From NCBI RefSeq assembly GCF_003217255.1, contig NZ_QJTE01000001.1, positions 620,001-684,000 of the forward strand: a stretch of DNA of 64,000 nt, given 5' to 3'. A program made the position numbers and the translations under genes. Under the pieces are notes generated by a model. The model was not told the origin of the DNA. It saw only the letters and a program-made list of their open reading frames with translations, and searched no databases. Source of the stretch: Pseudoroseicyclus aestuarii. GTDB taxonomy: Bacteria > Pseudomonadota > Alphaproteobacteria > Rhodobacterales > Rhodobacteraceae. Below are positions 1-9,120 of this stretch, piece by piece; position 1 is the first letter of the stretch, and every line of letters starts with the position of its first letter.

Positions 1-2
1 AC

Positions 3-1187
3 CTGCGCGGGCAGCACCGGGACCTGCAGGAGCGTCACAACGAGTTGCAGCGCGATCACGCCGCACTCTCCGCCGATACCGAGGGGAAGCTGGCCAGCGC
101 CGAGGAACGCCTGAAGGAATTCAGGGAGATGCGCGAGAAGATGCGCGCCGAGTTCGAGCAGCTGGCACAGGGTGTCCTGCGCTCCACCGGGAGCGACCTG
201 TCCAAGGCGCATGGCGAAAAGCTGACCGAACTTCTGACGCCTTTCCGCGATCACGTCTCCCGCTTCGAGACGGAACTGCGGCAGGTGCACGGCAAGGCCG
301 ACGAGGAGCGCGCCCGCCTGGGCGAGCAGATCCGGATGCTGACCGTGCAATCCGAGAACGTGCGCACCGAGGCGGCCAACCTGACCCGCGCCCTCAAGGG
401 CGAGAAGCAGAAGCAGGGCGCCTGGGGCGAGATGATCCTTGAGCGGATCCTCGAGGCCTCTGGCCTGGAACGGGGCACGCATTACGTCGTGCAGGAAAGC
501 CGCACCGATGCCGAGGGCGCGCGCTGGCGCCCCGACGTGGTGGTCAAGATGCCGCGCGAGAAGAGCCTGGTGATCGACAGCAAGGTCAGCCTCGTCTCCT
601 ACGAGGCGGCGGTGAACGCCGAGGAAGAGGCCGAGCGTGCCCGGCACATGAAGGACCACGTCCTCTCCGTGCGCCGCCATATCGATCAGCTCGCGGCGAA
701 GGGCTACCACGCGCTCGACGCGGGATCGGTCGATTACGTCCTGATGTTCATGCCGATCGAGGGTGCGCTGTCCGCCGCATTGGCAGAGGCGGGCGATCTG
801 ACCGCCTATGCCGTGGCCCGCGGGGTGGGGGTGATGACGCCCTCGACCCTGATGGTCACGCTGCGCACCGTGGATCACATCTGGACGGTCGAGCGGCGCG
901 AGAGCAATGCCGAGGATATCGCCATCCGCGCGGGCCGGCTCTACGACAAGGTCGCAGGCTTCGTCACCGACATGGAGAAGGTCGGCGGCGCGCTGGGGCA
1001 GGCGGCCCGGGCGCACGAGGATGCCATGGGCAAGCTCAGCCAGGGCCGCGGCAACGTGCTGGGGCAGATCGACAAGCTCAAGGTCATGGGCGCCCGCACG
1101 ACGAAATCGCTGCCGACCAGCTTCGACGCCGACGATGACGACGAGGACGCGGCGCAGCCGACCGCGCTGCTCGGCACCGAGGGCTGA
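3..1187 (+). CDS. rmuC: DNA recombination protein RmuC, 5' end outside the window
   Basis: RmuC-family protein, thought to be a nuclease-like factor that limits recombination at inverted repeats. The reading frame is open from the first bases of the window, so the start codon lies upstream; 394 residues are visible. The N-terminal part is charged and heptad-like (coiled coil), followed by the conserved RmuC core with segments such as WGEMILERILEASG, RPDVVVKMP and LVIDSKVSL, which fit a restriction-endonuclease-like fold. The C-terminus is acidic (a run of Asp/Glu). The family assignment is firm; the biochemical role of RmuC is only partly established in general. Confidence 0.9.
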   Translation: MRGQHRDLQERHNELQRDHAALSADTEGKLASAEERLKEFREMREKMRAEFEQLAQGVLRSTGSDLSKAHGEKLTELLTPFRDHVSRFETELRQVHGKADEERARLGEQIRMLTVQSENVRTEAANLTRALKGEKQKQGAWGEMILERILEASGLERGTHYVVQESRTDAEGARWRPDVVVKMPREKSLVIDSKVSLVSYEAAVNAEEEAERARHMKDHVLSVRRHIDQLAAKGYHALDAGSVDYVLMFMPIEGALSAALAEAGDLTAYAVARGVGVMTPSTLMVTLRTVDHIWTVERRESNAEDIAIRAGRLYDKVAGFVTDMEKVGGALGQAARAHEDAMGKLSQGRGNVLGQIDKLKVMGARTTKSLPTSFDADDDDEDAAQPTALLGTEG

Positions 1188-1304
1188 GGCATCCCGTTGT
1201 CGTGACGCAACGGCAGAGGCCGGGGGAGGCAGGAGCGGGTGCAGCCGCTGGAACCTTGGCCGCGCCAGCCGGTTGCGCTTTCGACTGTTACGGGAGTGCA
1301 AGCG

Positions 1305-1643
1305 ATGTCCGCAGGTTTTGCCGCGAAAATCCTCGATCACCTGACCATTGCGATTGCGGCAGTGCTCGCCGCCGTCCTTCTGTGGCTGGCCGGAACGATG
1401 CCCTCCCGCGCCGCGATGCCGGACACCACGGCCCCGGCGCAGGGCGTCGAGGTCATCGAGATCACCGTGGCCGCGGATGAGCTGGCGGCTTGCGAGGCGA
1501 TGCTTTCCGCCGTGACCGGCGCCGGCGCGGCTGCCCCCGGGGCCGAGATCGTGCCGCAGGACGCGCAGGATAGTTCCCTCACACTCGTCTCGGCCGAACA
1601 GCAGCAACAGGGTCTTCCGGTCGCGCGCTGCGTCGCGGGCTGA
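1305..1643 (+). CDS. Small single-pass membrane protein of unknown function
   Basis: I do not recognise this 112-residue protein. The ATG at 1305 is preceded by GGGAG about 9 bases upstream; an in-frame ATG at 1239 would add an unlikely N-terminus. Residues about 12-30 are a strong hydrophobic segment (IAIAAVLAAVLLWLAG), so it is either anchored in the inner membrane or exported. The rest is a small Ala- and Glu-rich domain containing two cysteines (in LAACEAM and near the C-terminus), which could pair if periplasmic. Its stop overlaps the start of yjbQ (TGATG), so the two genes are probably translated together. Confidence 0.6.
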   Translation: MSAGFAAKILDHLTIAIAAVLAAVLLWLAGTMPSRAAMPDTTAPAQGVEVIEITVAADELAACEAMLSAVTGAGAAAPGAEIVPQDAQDSSLTLVSAEQQQQGLPVARCVAG

Positions 1644-2059
1644 TGCACAAGCTTTTCGAGATCGCGACGCGCGGCCCCGCGCTGTACGAGTTCACCGATG
1701 ACGTGGCCCATTGGGCCTCGAACTGGCCCGAGGAGGAGGGGCTTCTCACGCTTTTCGTGCGGCACACCTCCTGCTCGCTCCTGATCCAGGAGAATGCCGA
1801 TCCGGAGGTCCGCACCGATCTTCTCGCCTACCTCCGCCGGCTGGTGCCGCCGGGCGACGATGCCAGCATGGCCTACCTGACCCATACCTACGAGGGCCCC
1901 GACGACATGCCGGGCCACATCAAGGCGGCACTGCTGCCGACGAGCCTGCAGATCCCGGTGGTCAGCGGGCGCCTCGCACTCGGAACCTGGCAGGGGATTT
2001 ACCTGGTGGAGCATCGCGACCGTCCGCACAGGCGCAGCGTGCAGGCGCTGCTGCGCTAA
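1643..2059 (+). CDS. YjbQ / UPF0047 family protein
   Basis: A 138-residue YjbQ (UPF0047) family protein, a compact trimeric enzyme family whose members show weak thiamine-phosphate synthase activity in E. coli. Typical signatures are visible: LFVRHTSCSLLIQENAD, a DDM-GHI segment and LGTWQGIYLVEHRD near the end, with conserved His, Cys and Glu residues. Length is normal for the family. The start overlaps the stop of the preceding small membrane-protein gene by one base, suggesting coupling. The physiological role is not settled, so no symbol is given. Confidence 0.85.
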   Translation: MHKLFEIATRGPALYEFTDDVAHWASNWPEEEGLLTLFVRHTSCSLLIQENADPEVRTDLLAYLRRLVPPGDDASMAYLTHTYEGPDDMPGHIKAALLPTSLQIPVVSGRLALGTWQGIYLVEHRDRPHRRSVQALLR

Positions 2060-2175
2060 AGGGCATTTACGCCACGGTATCTGGTAGGGCCGCCCCCGGA
2101 TCTACCCAACCCCTGCCGGCTTGCCTATAGTCGTCGCGGGCGCCTTGGCACGGCGTTCTAAAGGCGAGGGGTCCG

Positions 2176-2646
2176 ATGCGCTGCCCATTTTGCGGAAATG
2201 TCGACACGCAGGTGAAGGATTCGCGCCCGGCCGAGGATCATGTCGCGATCCGTCGGCGCCGGTTCTGCCCCGCCTGCGGCGGACGCTTTACCACCTACGA
2301 GCGGGTTCAGCTGCGCGACCTCGTGGTCATCAAGACCTCGGGCCGGCGCGAGGAATTCGACCGCAGCAAGCTTGAACGCTCGATCCGCATCGCGATGCAG
2401 AAACGCCCCGTCGAGACGGAGCGGATCGACCAGATGATCAGCGGCATCGTGCGCCGCCTCGAGAGCCTGGGCGATACTGACATCCCCTCCAAGCGCATCG
2501 GCGAGATCACGATGGAGGCGCTGGCCCGCATCGACACCGTCGCCTATGTCCGCTTTGCCAGCGTCTACATGAATTTCCAGGCCGTCGGCGACTTCGACAA
2601 GTTCATGTCCGAGCTGCGGCCCACCAGCACCCCCGACGAGGGCTGA
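2176..2646 (+). CDS. nrdR: Transcriptional repressor NrdR
   Basis: NrdR represses ribonucleotide reductase genes in response to ATP/dATP. The 156-residue protein begins with a zinc ribbon (Cys3, Cys6, Cys31, Cys34) followed by an ATP-cone domain (about residues 47-137, with [14 protein letters not shown]). Length and architecture are canonical. It is directly followed by ribD, 12 bases downstream, the usual neighbour in many alphaproteobacteria. No NrdR box pair was recognised in its own upstream region. Confidence 0.95.
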   Translation: MRCPFCGNVDTQVKDSRPAEDHVAIRRRRFCPACGGRFTTYERVQLRDLVVIKTSGRREEFDRSKLERSIRIAMQKRPVETERIDQMISGIVRRLESLGDTDIPSKRIGEITMEALARIDTVAYVRFASVYMNFQAVGDFDKFMSELRPTSTPDEG

Positions 2647-2658
2647 CCCTGCTGATCC

Positions 2659-3762
2659 ATGCCCATGACCGCCGCTGAGGATCGCCGCTTCATGGCACTG
2701 GCGCTGGCCTTGGGGCGGCGCGGGGCCGGGCGTGTCTGGCCCAATCCGAACGTCGGCTGCGTCATCGTCAAGGCGGGCCGCATCCTTGCGCGCGCCCGCA
2801 CCGCCGATGGTGGTAGGCCGCATGCAGAGGCGCAGGCCCTGGCCCTTGCCGGGGAGGCAGCGCGGGGCGCCACGGCCTACGTCACGCTGGAGCCTTGCGC
2901 GCATCACGGCCGCACGCCGCCCTGCGCCGACGCCCTGATCGCCGCCGGAATCGCCCGCGTCGTGGTGGCGGCGGGCGATTCCGATCCGCGCGTCGCGGGA
3001 CGGGGCCTCGAGCGTTTGCGCGCCGCCGGCATCGCGGTGGAGACGGGGCTGATGGAGGCGCAGGCGCGGGCCGACCTCGCCGGGTTCCTGTCGCGGGTCG
3101 AGCGGGGACGCCCGCGCGTCATGCTGAAGCTGGCGACCAGCCTCGACGGGCGGATCGCGACGGCGAGCGGCGAGAGCCGCTGGATCACCGGGCCCGCCGC
3201 GCGGGCGCGGGTGCATGCGATGCGCGCCCGGCACGATGCGGTGATGATCGGCGGCGGCACGGCCCGGGCCGACGATCCGATGCTCACGGTTCGCGGCATG
3301 GGCGCGGTGCCGCAGCCGGTGCGGATCGTCGTCTCGCGCCGGCTCGATCTGCCGCCCGAGGGCGCGCTTGCCGCCAGCGCCGGCACCATCCCGCTCTGGC
3401 TCTGCCACGACGCCGCGCTGCCCGAGGCCGCCTGCGCGCCCTGGCGCGCGCGCGGCGCGCGTCTGATTCCCTGCGCGGTCGAGGGCGGGCAGATCGACAT
3501 GTCATCCGCCCTCTCGGCGCTGGCCGAGGCGGGGCTGACGCGGGTCTTTTGCGAAGGGGGGGGCGGTCTGGCCGCCTCGCTTCTGGGGGCGGACCTTGTC
3601 GACGACCTCGCGCTGTTTCAGGCCGGCCTCGCGATCGGCGCAGAGGGCACCCCGGCGCTGGATGCCATGGGGCTGAGCCTTCTGGCCGAGGCGCCGCGCT
3701 TTGCGCTGGACCGCTGCGAGGCGGTCGGGCCCGACGTGCTGAGCCTCTGGCGGCGGGACTGA
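2659..3762 (+). CDS. ribD: Bifunctional riboflavin biosynthesis deaminase/reductase RibD
   Basis: RibD catalyses the second and third steps of riboflavin synthesis: deamination of the pyrimidine from GTP, then reduction of the ribose side chain. The N-terminal cytidine-deaminase-like domain carries the zinc site (HAE at 55-57, Cys80 in EPCAHHGRTPPC and Cys89). The C-terminal reductase domain starts around residue 150 (KLATSLDGRIA). At 367 residues it is of normal length. A second ATG two codons downstream (2665) is also possible. It is 12 bases after nrdR and converges with the kpsC-like gene, whose stop is only 6 bases away. Confidence 0.95.
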   Translation: MPMTAAEDRRFMALALALGRRGAGRVWPNPNVGCVIVKAGRILARARTADGGRPHAEAQALALAGEAARGATAYVTLEPCAHHGRTPPCADALIAAGIARVVVAAGDSDPRVAGRGLERLRAAGIAVETGLMEAQARADLAGFLSRVERGRPRVMLKLATSLDGRIATASGESRWITGPAARARVHAMRARHDAVMIGGGTARADDPMLTVRGMGAVPQPVRIVVSRRLDLPPEGALAASAGTIPLWLCHDAALPEAACAPWRARGARLIPCAVEGGQIDMSSALSALAEAGLTRVFCEGGGGLAASLLGADLVDDLALFQAGLAIGAEGTPALDAMGLSLLAEAPRFALDRCEAVGPDVLSLWRRD

Positions 3763-3768
3763 TCGGGG

Positions 3769-5745
3769 TCAGCCGCGCCGCCGCAGGCGGGCGGGCAGGC
3801 CGGGTTGCAGCGCCGCCAGCAGGCGCAGCACCTGCGGCCTGAGCACCGCGCCCGCGGCGAGACGCTCCAGCGCGACCTCCGGCGGGCAGGGCATCCCCGT
3901 CACCGGGTCGTGGTAGCGCGGGTAGGCAATCAGAACCGCATGGACCAGCTGCAGCAGGTCGGGCCGCGCCCCTCGGCGCGGGATCGGCGGGCCGAGATCC
4001 CGCGTGAGCCCCCAGCCCGCGTAGAAGGGGCGGCCGAGGCAGGTCACCGGGATACCGCGCAGCAGCGCCTCGAAGCCCAGTGTGCTGGTCAGGGTCCAGA
4101 CCTCCTCCGCCGCGGCCAGTGCGTCCTGCGCAGGAACACGCCGCAGGACCACCTCGGCCTGCCCCTCGGGCCCCTCGGCGCAGAGGGCGCCGGGGCGCAG
4201 CCCCGCCTCGACATCCGGGTGCGGCTTGTAGAGCAGCAGCGCATCGGGATTGGCCGCGCGCACCGCCTGCAGCAGCGCCGCGTTGCTGCGCAGCGGGCCG
4301 CCGCCCAAGCGCAGCGCGGCATCATCCTCGACCTGCCCGGGTATCAGGATACGCCGGCCCGGGGGCAGCCGTGGCAGCGGATCGCCGGGCAGGTTGTACT
4401 TGGTCAGATCGGCCTGCAGCAGCTGCTCCAGCAGCCGGGAGGCGCGGGCGCGGGCATGCTCGGGCAGCGGCCGGGCGATCAGCCGCTCCAGCCGGCTCTC
4501 GCGCGCGGGGTCGAAGGGCAGCCCCAGATCGTCCAGCGCCAGTGACAGCGGCGGGGTCAGCGCCGCCCCGAGCCCGCGCGAGCGCAGGACACCGTCCTCG
4601 ACATGGACCGCGCCCGCCGCCAGCAGCGCCGGGGTGCCGCGCGTGCCCCAGACCATCAGCCGCCGCCCCTCCTGCTGCGCGATCCGTGGCGCACGCTCGG
4701 CCGTGGCAAAGCGGATGCGGCGGGAGGCGCCGAAGAAGTCTTGCAGCCGCGCCCGTTTCCAGCGGCGCATGCCGACGGCGACCCAGCCGCGGCAATCCTC
4801 GCGCCAGGCGCGGGTCTGCGCCTCGAGGATGTCGAGCGCCGTCTCCAGCGCGCAGAGGCGGTCGCGGTAGGGGTCGTACCAGACCGGCTGCAGGATCAGC
4901 GCCGCCGCCACGAGCTGCGCCGGGCTCAGCATACGGCCGCGCCGGGGCAGCGGCGCGCGGTCGTCGCTCAGGCCCCATCCGGCGTAGAAGGGCTGGCCCA
5001 GCACCACCGGGCGCAGCCCGGCGAGGATCGCATCGAAGCCAAGCTGGGAGCTGACGGTATAAAGCGCCGCCGCCCCCCTCAGCAGCGGTCCGGGCGGCAG
5101 GGCGTCGTCGGCAAAGGCCTCGCCGGGGCCCAGATCGCCGGCGAGGAAGTGGCCGGGCCGCCCGCCGCGCGTCGTCTCGGGGTGGCGGCGGATCAGGATG
5201 CGGGCGCCCGGATGCTCGGCCCGGGCGAGGGCCAGCATCGCCGCGAAACTGGCCTGCCCGGCGCCGCAGGCCCGCAGCGCGGCATCGCCGCGCAGCTGAT
5301 CGGCCAGCAGCACGTAGCCGGGCCGGGGCAGGGGCGCGCCGAGGTCGAAGCCGCTGTACTTCGACAGCGCGCCCTCTTCCAGCCGCGCCATGGCATCGCG
5401 CGCCCGGCCCAGCAGCGCGGGCGAGTCCAGCGGCGCCGTCGCCAACAGCACCTCGAGGTCCGAGGGCCGGCTGCCGTCGAAATGCACGCCCCCCCGGTCA
5501 AGGAGCAGCCCAAGGGGGGCGCATCGCACCGCCCGCCCCGGCAGGACGGAGCGCAAAAAGGCATCCTCGATCCGCAGGATCGGGGCGCCACTGCGGCGGG
5601 CCAGCGCCTCGCCCCGGCGGGCACGCGGGCGCTGGCCCCAGACGCCGACCCAGTCGCCTGCCCGCGGCAGGCCGAGGCGCGGGGTCCAACCGGCCAGCGT
5701 CAGGATACGGCCGATCGGAGGGCGCCGCAGGCCGAGGGTCTGCAC
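3769..5745 (-). CDS. kpsC: Capsule polysaccharide glycosyltransferase, KpsC-like
   Basis: KpsC-type proteins add beta-linked Kdo residues to a phosphatidylglycerol anchor, building the lipid terminus of group 2-type capsules. The 658-residue product has two tandem homologous modules, as in KpsC; each contains a copy of the signature GxPVVxLGxPFYAGWGL-like block (LGQPFYAGWGLSDDRAPLPRRGR around residue 270 and LGRPFYAGWGLTRDLGPPIPRRGA near 580). The frame is open far upstream, but that part is a shadow of the next gene; I chose the GTG at 5745, which gives VQTLGLRRPPIGRIL and normal family length. It lies 47 bases after the export gene on the same strand. No kpsM/T/E transporter genes are in the window. 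Confidence 0.85.
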   Translation of the reverse strand: MQTLGLRRPPIGRILTLAGWTPRLGLPRAGDWVGVWGQRPRARRGEALARRSGAPILRIEDAFLRSVLPGRAVRCAPLGLLLDRGGVHFDGSRPSDLEVLLATAPLDSPALLGRARDAMARLEEGALSKYSGFDLGAPLPRPGYVLLADQLRGDAALRACGAGQASFAAMLALARAEHPGARILIRRHPETTRGGRPGHFLAGDLGPGEAFADDALPPGPLLRGAAALYTVSSQLGFDAILAGLRPVVLGQPFYAGWGLSDDRAPLPRRGRMLSPAQLVAAALILQPVWYDPYRDRLCALETALDILEAQTRAWREDCRGWVAVGMRRWKRARLQDFFGASRRIRFATAERAPRIAQQEGRRLMVWGTRGTPALLAAGAVHVEDGVLRSRGLGAALTPPLSLALDDLGLPFDPARESRLERLIARPLPEHARARASRLLEQLLQADLTKYNLPGDPLPRLPPGRRILIPGQVEDDAALRLGGGPLRSNAALLQAVRAANPDALLLYKPHPDVEAGLRPGALCAEGPEGQAEVVLRRVPAQDALAAAEEVWTLTSTLGFEALLRGIPVTCLGRPFYAGWGLTRDLGPPIPRRGARPDLLQLVHAVLIAYPRYHDPVTGMPCPPEVALERLAAGAVLRPQVLRLLAALQPGLPARLRRRG

Positions 5746-5792
5746 ACAGAGCCGCTGCGGCCCGGGCGGGGCGGGGCGCGCGGCCCCGCCCG

Positions 5793-6929
5793 TCACTCCG
5801 CCAGCCCGTCGGTGGCGGCGCGGGTCGAGGTCAGCGTGCCGGTCACCGCGCCGATCACCTTGTTGAACTCGACGATCGGCGCCTCGGTCACATAGACCGT
5901 GTCCTCGTCGCGGATGGCGAAGTCGCGGGCCGTGAACATGCCGTTGGGGCGTGTCAGGTCCAGCACGTAGACGACGCGCTGCGGGCCGGTCAGCCCCTCG
6001 ATGCCGACAAGCTGCGAGGCGATCTCGGCCGGTTCGTTGCGGAAGACGAAGACGCCGGTCGGATCGGCGGAATTGGGGTTCAGCCCGCCGACCTGTGCGA
6101 TCGCCTCGATCGCGCTGATCGTGCGGCTGGAAAAGGGCATCTCGGTCTGCCGCAGGGTGGCGCCGAGGGCGGTGAAGCTGCGGTCGTCTTCGCTGACGAG
6201 GATGCGGTCGCCGCCGCGCAGCGCGATATCGGCGCCGGGCACGGTATAGAGATCCTCGAGCCAAAGGCTGCCGCGCGTGCCGCCGCGCGTGACGGTGACG
6301 CGCGCCAGCTCCGGCTCGACCGAGACGCCGCCCGCCGCCGCGATCATCGCCGAGAGGGTGCGGGTGGGCCGGTCAATCGGGTAGACGCCCTGCGCCACCA
6401 CGCCCCCCGCGACCGAGACGGTTGCCCCGTCGCCGGCGGTGCGGCGCACCTGGACCTGCGGATCGGGTGTCTGCGTCTCGAGCCGGGTTGTGATCAGCCG
6501 GCGCAGCGCCTCGGGCGTCTGGCCCGCCGCGCGCAGGCGCCCGGCATAGGGCACGAAGATGAAGCCGTCGCCATCGACCTGCACCTCTTCGAGGACGGCG
6601 GCATTGGTGCCCGTGGGCACCAGCAGACCGGTCTCGACATTCTCCCAGATCGTCAGGCCCAGCACGTCGCCGGGCCGGATGGTGTCGGAGCCGATGACGC
6701 CGGCACCCTCGAGCGTCGCCGCGACCCCGAGGGCGGGAACGACGCCGGCGATGGCGTTCACACGGTCGTCCACGGTGACGACGAAGGCATCGCCCTGCCG
6801 CATGACCGAGCCGTCGAAGATCTGCCCCCGGCTGGGCCCGGCGCGCGGCACCAGCCCGCATGAGGCGAGGAGGGCCAGCGCCGCGAGGGCGCCCGCGAGG
6901 GGGGGTAGCCTAAGGAAGGGGGGTGTCAC
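5793..6929 (-). CDS. Polysaccharide export outer-membrane lipoprotein (Wza/KpsD family)
   Basis: Outer-membrane export channel component for capsule or exopolysaccharide. It has a lipoprotein signal (hydrophobic stretch ending in the lipobox LLASC), a poly-export domain (around DVLGLTIWENVETG and the GDGFIFVPYAGRLRAAGQTPEALR segment) and two following SLBB-like beta-grasp repeats (SVAGGVVAQGVYPIDRPTRTLSAMIAAAGG; further on, SAIEAIAQVGGLN). I prefer the GTG at 6929, 7-8 bases after AGAGGT, because it gives a compact 378-residue precursor with a normal signal peptide; an in-frame ATG at 6974 also has AGAGGG, but very close to the start. It sits between kpsC- and kpsS-like genes, which supports a capsule role. 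Confidence 0.85.
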   Translation of the reverse strand: MTPPFLRLPPLAGALAALALLASCGLVPRAGPSRGQIFDGSVMRQGDAFVVTVDDRVNAIAGVVPALGVAATLEGAGVIGSDTIRPGDVLGLTIWENVETGLLVPTGTNAAVLEEVQVDGDGFIFVPYAGRLRAAGQTPEALRRLITTRLETQTPDPQVQVRRTAGDGATVSVAGGVVAQGVYPIDRPTRTLSAMIAAAGGVSVEPELARVTVTRGGTRGSLWLEDLYTVPGADIALRGGDRILVSEDDRSFTALGATLRQTEMPFSSRTISAIEAIAQVGGLNPNSADPTGVFVFRNEPAEIASQLVGIEGLTGPQRVVYVLDLTRPNGMFTARDFAIRDEDTVYVTEAPIVEFNKVIGAVTGTLTSTRAATDGLAE

Positions 6930-7052
6930 TGCCGGACCTCTTGCGATGGGGTCTGCCTCGGGCGGGCCTCTCATGGGCCCTCTTTCCCCGAGGGTAGCCG
7001 CGGCCCCCGCGCCGCGCCAGCTGGGCGCATCGGCGCGCGGCGCTTGATCGCC

Positions 7053-8399
7053 TCACTGTTGCGCATAGGGCTCTATGCGTGTCCCTGCGGTCTGCATATC
7101 TCCCTCAGGTTGCTGCTTCGATGCGACAAGACGCAGCGGGGGTCGCGCCTGCGCCGCCTCCAGCGCCTCGTAGGGATCGTGCTCTGCCAGCATCATGTCG
7201 GTGATCCGGCGCAGGAGGCGGCGTCGCCCGCGGGCCGAGTAGTAGCTGCCGGGTACCTGGCTCGTCGCCAGAAGGTAGCGGCGGTAAAGAGCATAGGCGG
7301 CGGCATCGGGGCGGCGGGGCGCGGCGAAGAAGGCGGGCAGGGTCTGCGGCGATGTCAGGCCCGGCTTGTCATAGACGGCGCGGCCGAAGATTCGCAGCGG
7401 GATGCCGCGCCAAAGCACCTGCTGCGCCGCCGTGGAATTGACCGTGACGGCGCTGCGGGCCTGGTCCAGAAGCCGCGCGAGCTTGCCGCCCGGAATGAAA
7501 TGCACCCGCCCCCCCAGATCGCGCGCACGGGCGGCGCGCCGGATCATTCGGCGCAGCGCGGGGGCCGAAGCCTCCAGCGGATGGGCCTTGAAGACAAGGC
7601 GGTGATGCGGCGGCGCGCCTTCGGCAAAGCCATCGAGCGTCTGCTCCACCAGCTGCTCACTACCGGTCAGATCCGAGTGGTCTTGCAGGTTGCTGTCGTG
7701 ATCGAGCTGCAGCAGCACGATGTGATAGGGCTGCCCGCTGCGCAGCAGGAGGCGCGTTGCAAGCCACCGCTCCAGCGCCTGAAGCGGCATCAGCAGCATC
7801 CCCAGCATGTGACGCCGCGCTTCCTCGCGCAGCGGATGGGCACGATGGCCGCGATAAAGGCGGTAGCGGTGGGTCAGGGCGAGGACGCACCAGTGATAGA
7901 GCGCGCCCCAGACCATGTGGTGCCGCATCTCGCCCCAGCGGTCCGCCGCCTCGCTGGCCTGCGGCGCCTCGGGCGGCAGGACCGCCCGCATCCGCGACAG
8001 GCCCAGCTCCATCAGCCGCGAATTTCCGTTGGTCCCGCCACGTTCGTAGGTGATCCACCAGGGCCGCATGTAACCCTCTTCGAAGACATGCAGCCGCAGT
8101 GCCTGCTCCCGCGCGGCCTCCACGGCGGCGGCATGGAGCGGGCGGCTGTCGCCGTAGAGCACGAGGTCCGTGATGCCATGCGCCTCGATCAGCTCGCGCA
8201 GCTTCTCGGGCCAATCCTCGGGCGCGCCGCGATAGGGGATGTAGCTGCCGGGCTCATGCCAGAAGAGGGCGTCGCCGCCGTTGAAGCCGACGCGCCATGT
8301 CCCGGCCCCCGCGGCCCTGAGCGCCCGTCCGAGGCGGTCGAAGAAGGGACCATGCGGCCCTTGCAGGAACAGGAACTGGCGCGAGGCTGGCTGGCTCAT
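7053..8399 (-). CDS. kpsS: Capsular polysaccharide biosynthesis protein, KpsS-like
   Basis: KpsS-type glycosyltransferases attach the first Kdo to the lipid anchor of exported capsules. The product begins SQPASRQFLFLQGPHGPFFDRLGRAL, a typical KpsS N-terminus, and carries the block VFKAHPLEA and the C-terminal block VTVNSTAAQQVLWRGIPLRIFGRAVYDKPGL found in this family. I chose the ATG at 8399 (448 residues); ATGs at 8411 and further upstream are in frame, but the extra sequence does not look like the family. It is divergent from ribE, with only about 110 bases between them. Confidence 0.85.
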   Translation of the reverse strand: MSQPASRQFLFLQGPHGPFFDRLGRALRAAGAGTWRVGFNGGDALFWHEPGSYIPYRGAPEDWPEKLRELIEAHGITDLVLYGDSRPLHAAAVEAAREQALRLHVFEEGYMRPWWITYERGGTNGNSRLMELGLSRMRAVLPPEAPQASEAADRWGEMRHHMVWGALYHWCVLALTHRYRLYRGHRAHPLREEARRHMLGMLLMPLQALERWLATRLLLRSGQPYHIVLLQLDHDSNLQDHSDLTGSEQLVEQTLDGFAEGAPPHHRLVFKAHPLEASAPALRRMIRRAARARDLGGRVHFIPGGKLARLLDQARSAVTVNSTAAQQVLWRGIPLRIFGRAVYDKPGLTSPQTLPAFFAAPRRPDAAAYALYRRYLLATSQVPGSYYSARGRRRLLRRITDMMLAEHDPYEALEAAQARPPLRLVASKQQPEGDMQTAGTRIEPYAQQ

Positions 8400-8512
8400 G
8401 GCCGGCAGCATGGCGCCCGCAGGCCTTTCCATCCGGTTAACGCGGCCCGCTTGCCCGCCCCGGCGCGGGGGCTTAGGTCTTGTGCCCAGCACAGCAGCAA
8501 GGGGCCGTCTTC

Positions 8513-9118
8513 ATGTTCACCGGCATCGTCACCGACATCGGAGAGGTCGTCGACATCCGCAAGAGCGGCGACACCACGCTGCGCATCGCCTGCAGCTACG
8601 ATCCCGACAGCATCGAGATCGGCGCCTCCATCGCCTGCGAGGGGGTTTGCCTGACGGTCACCGCCCTTGGCGCCGAGCCCCGTCCCTGGTTCGAGGTGCA
8701 GGCCAGCGCCGAGACACTGGCCCTGACCACCATCGGGCAGGGCAATGGCTGGGGCATCGGCCAGCGGCTGAACCTTGAGCGGGCGCTGAAGGTCGGCGAC
8801 GAGCTCGGCGGCCATATCGTCTCGGGCCATGTCGACGGCATGGCGCGGGTCACCGGCTTGCGAGACGAGGGGGACAGCCTGCGCATCAGCTTCGAGGCGC
8901 CCGAGGCGCTGGCCAAGTTCATCGCGCCCAAGGGCTCCGTCGCGCTGAACGGCACCTCGCTGACGGTGAACGAAGTCGACGGCACGCGCTTCGGCATCAA
9001 CCTGATCCCGCATACCCGCAGCGTCACCACCTGGGGCGCCGTCGAGGAGGGGGATGCCGTCAACCTCGAGGTCGATACCATGGCACGCTACGTCGCGCGG
9101 CTGCAGGAGGCGGGCTGA
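8513..9118 (+). CDS. ribE: Riboflavin synthase alpha chain
   Basis: Riboflavin synthase converts two 6,7-dimethyl-8-ribityllumazine molecules into riboflavin. The 201-residue protein starts MFTGIVTDIGEV, the canonical N-terminus, and consists of two lumazine-binding beta-barrel repeats (first with CEGVCLTVTAL, second with LNGTSLTVNEVDG). AAGGGG lies about 8 bases before the ATG at 8513. It is separated from ribD by the three capsule genes on the other strand. I looked for an FMN riboswitch in the short leader and saw none. ribB and ribH are not in the window. Confidence 0.95.
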   Translation: MFTGIVTDIGEVVDIRKSGDTTLRIACSYDPDSIEIGASIACEGVCLTVTALGAEPRPWFEVQASAETLALTTIGQGNGWGIGQRLNLERALKVGDELGGHIVSGHVDGMARVTGLRDEGDSLRISFEAPEALAKFIAPKGSVALNGTSLTVNEVDGTRFGINLIPHTRSVTTWGAVEEGDAVNLEVDTMARYVARLQEAG

Positions 9119-9120
9119 CC

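Noticed and set aside
8400-8512. A possible FMN riboswitch before ribE
   Set aside because: The leader is too short and shows none of the conserved RFN stems.
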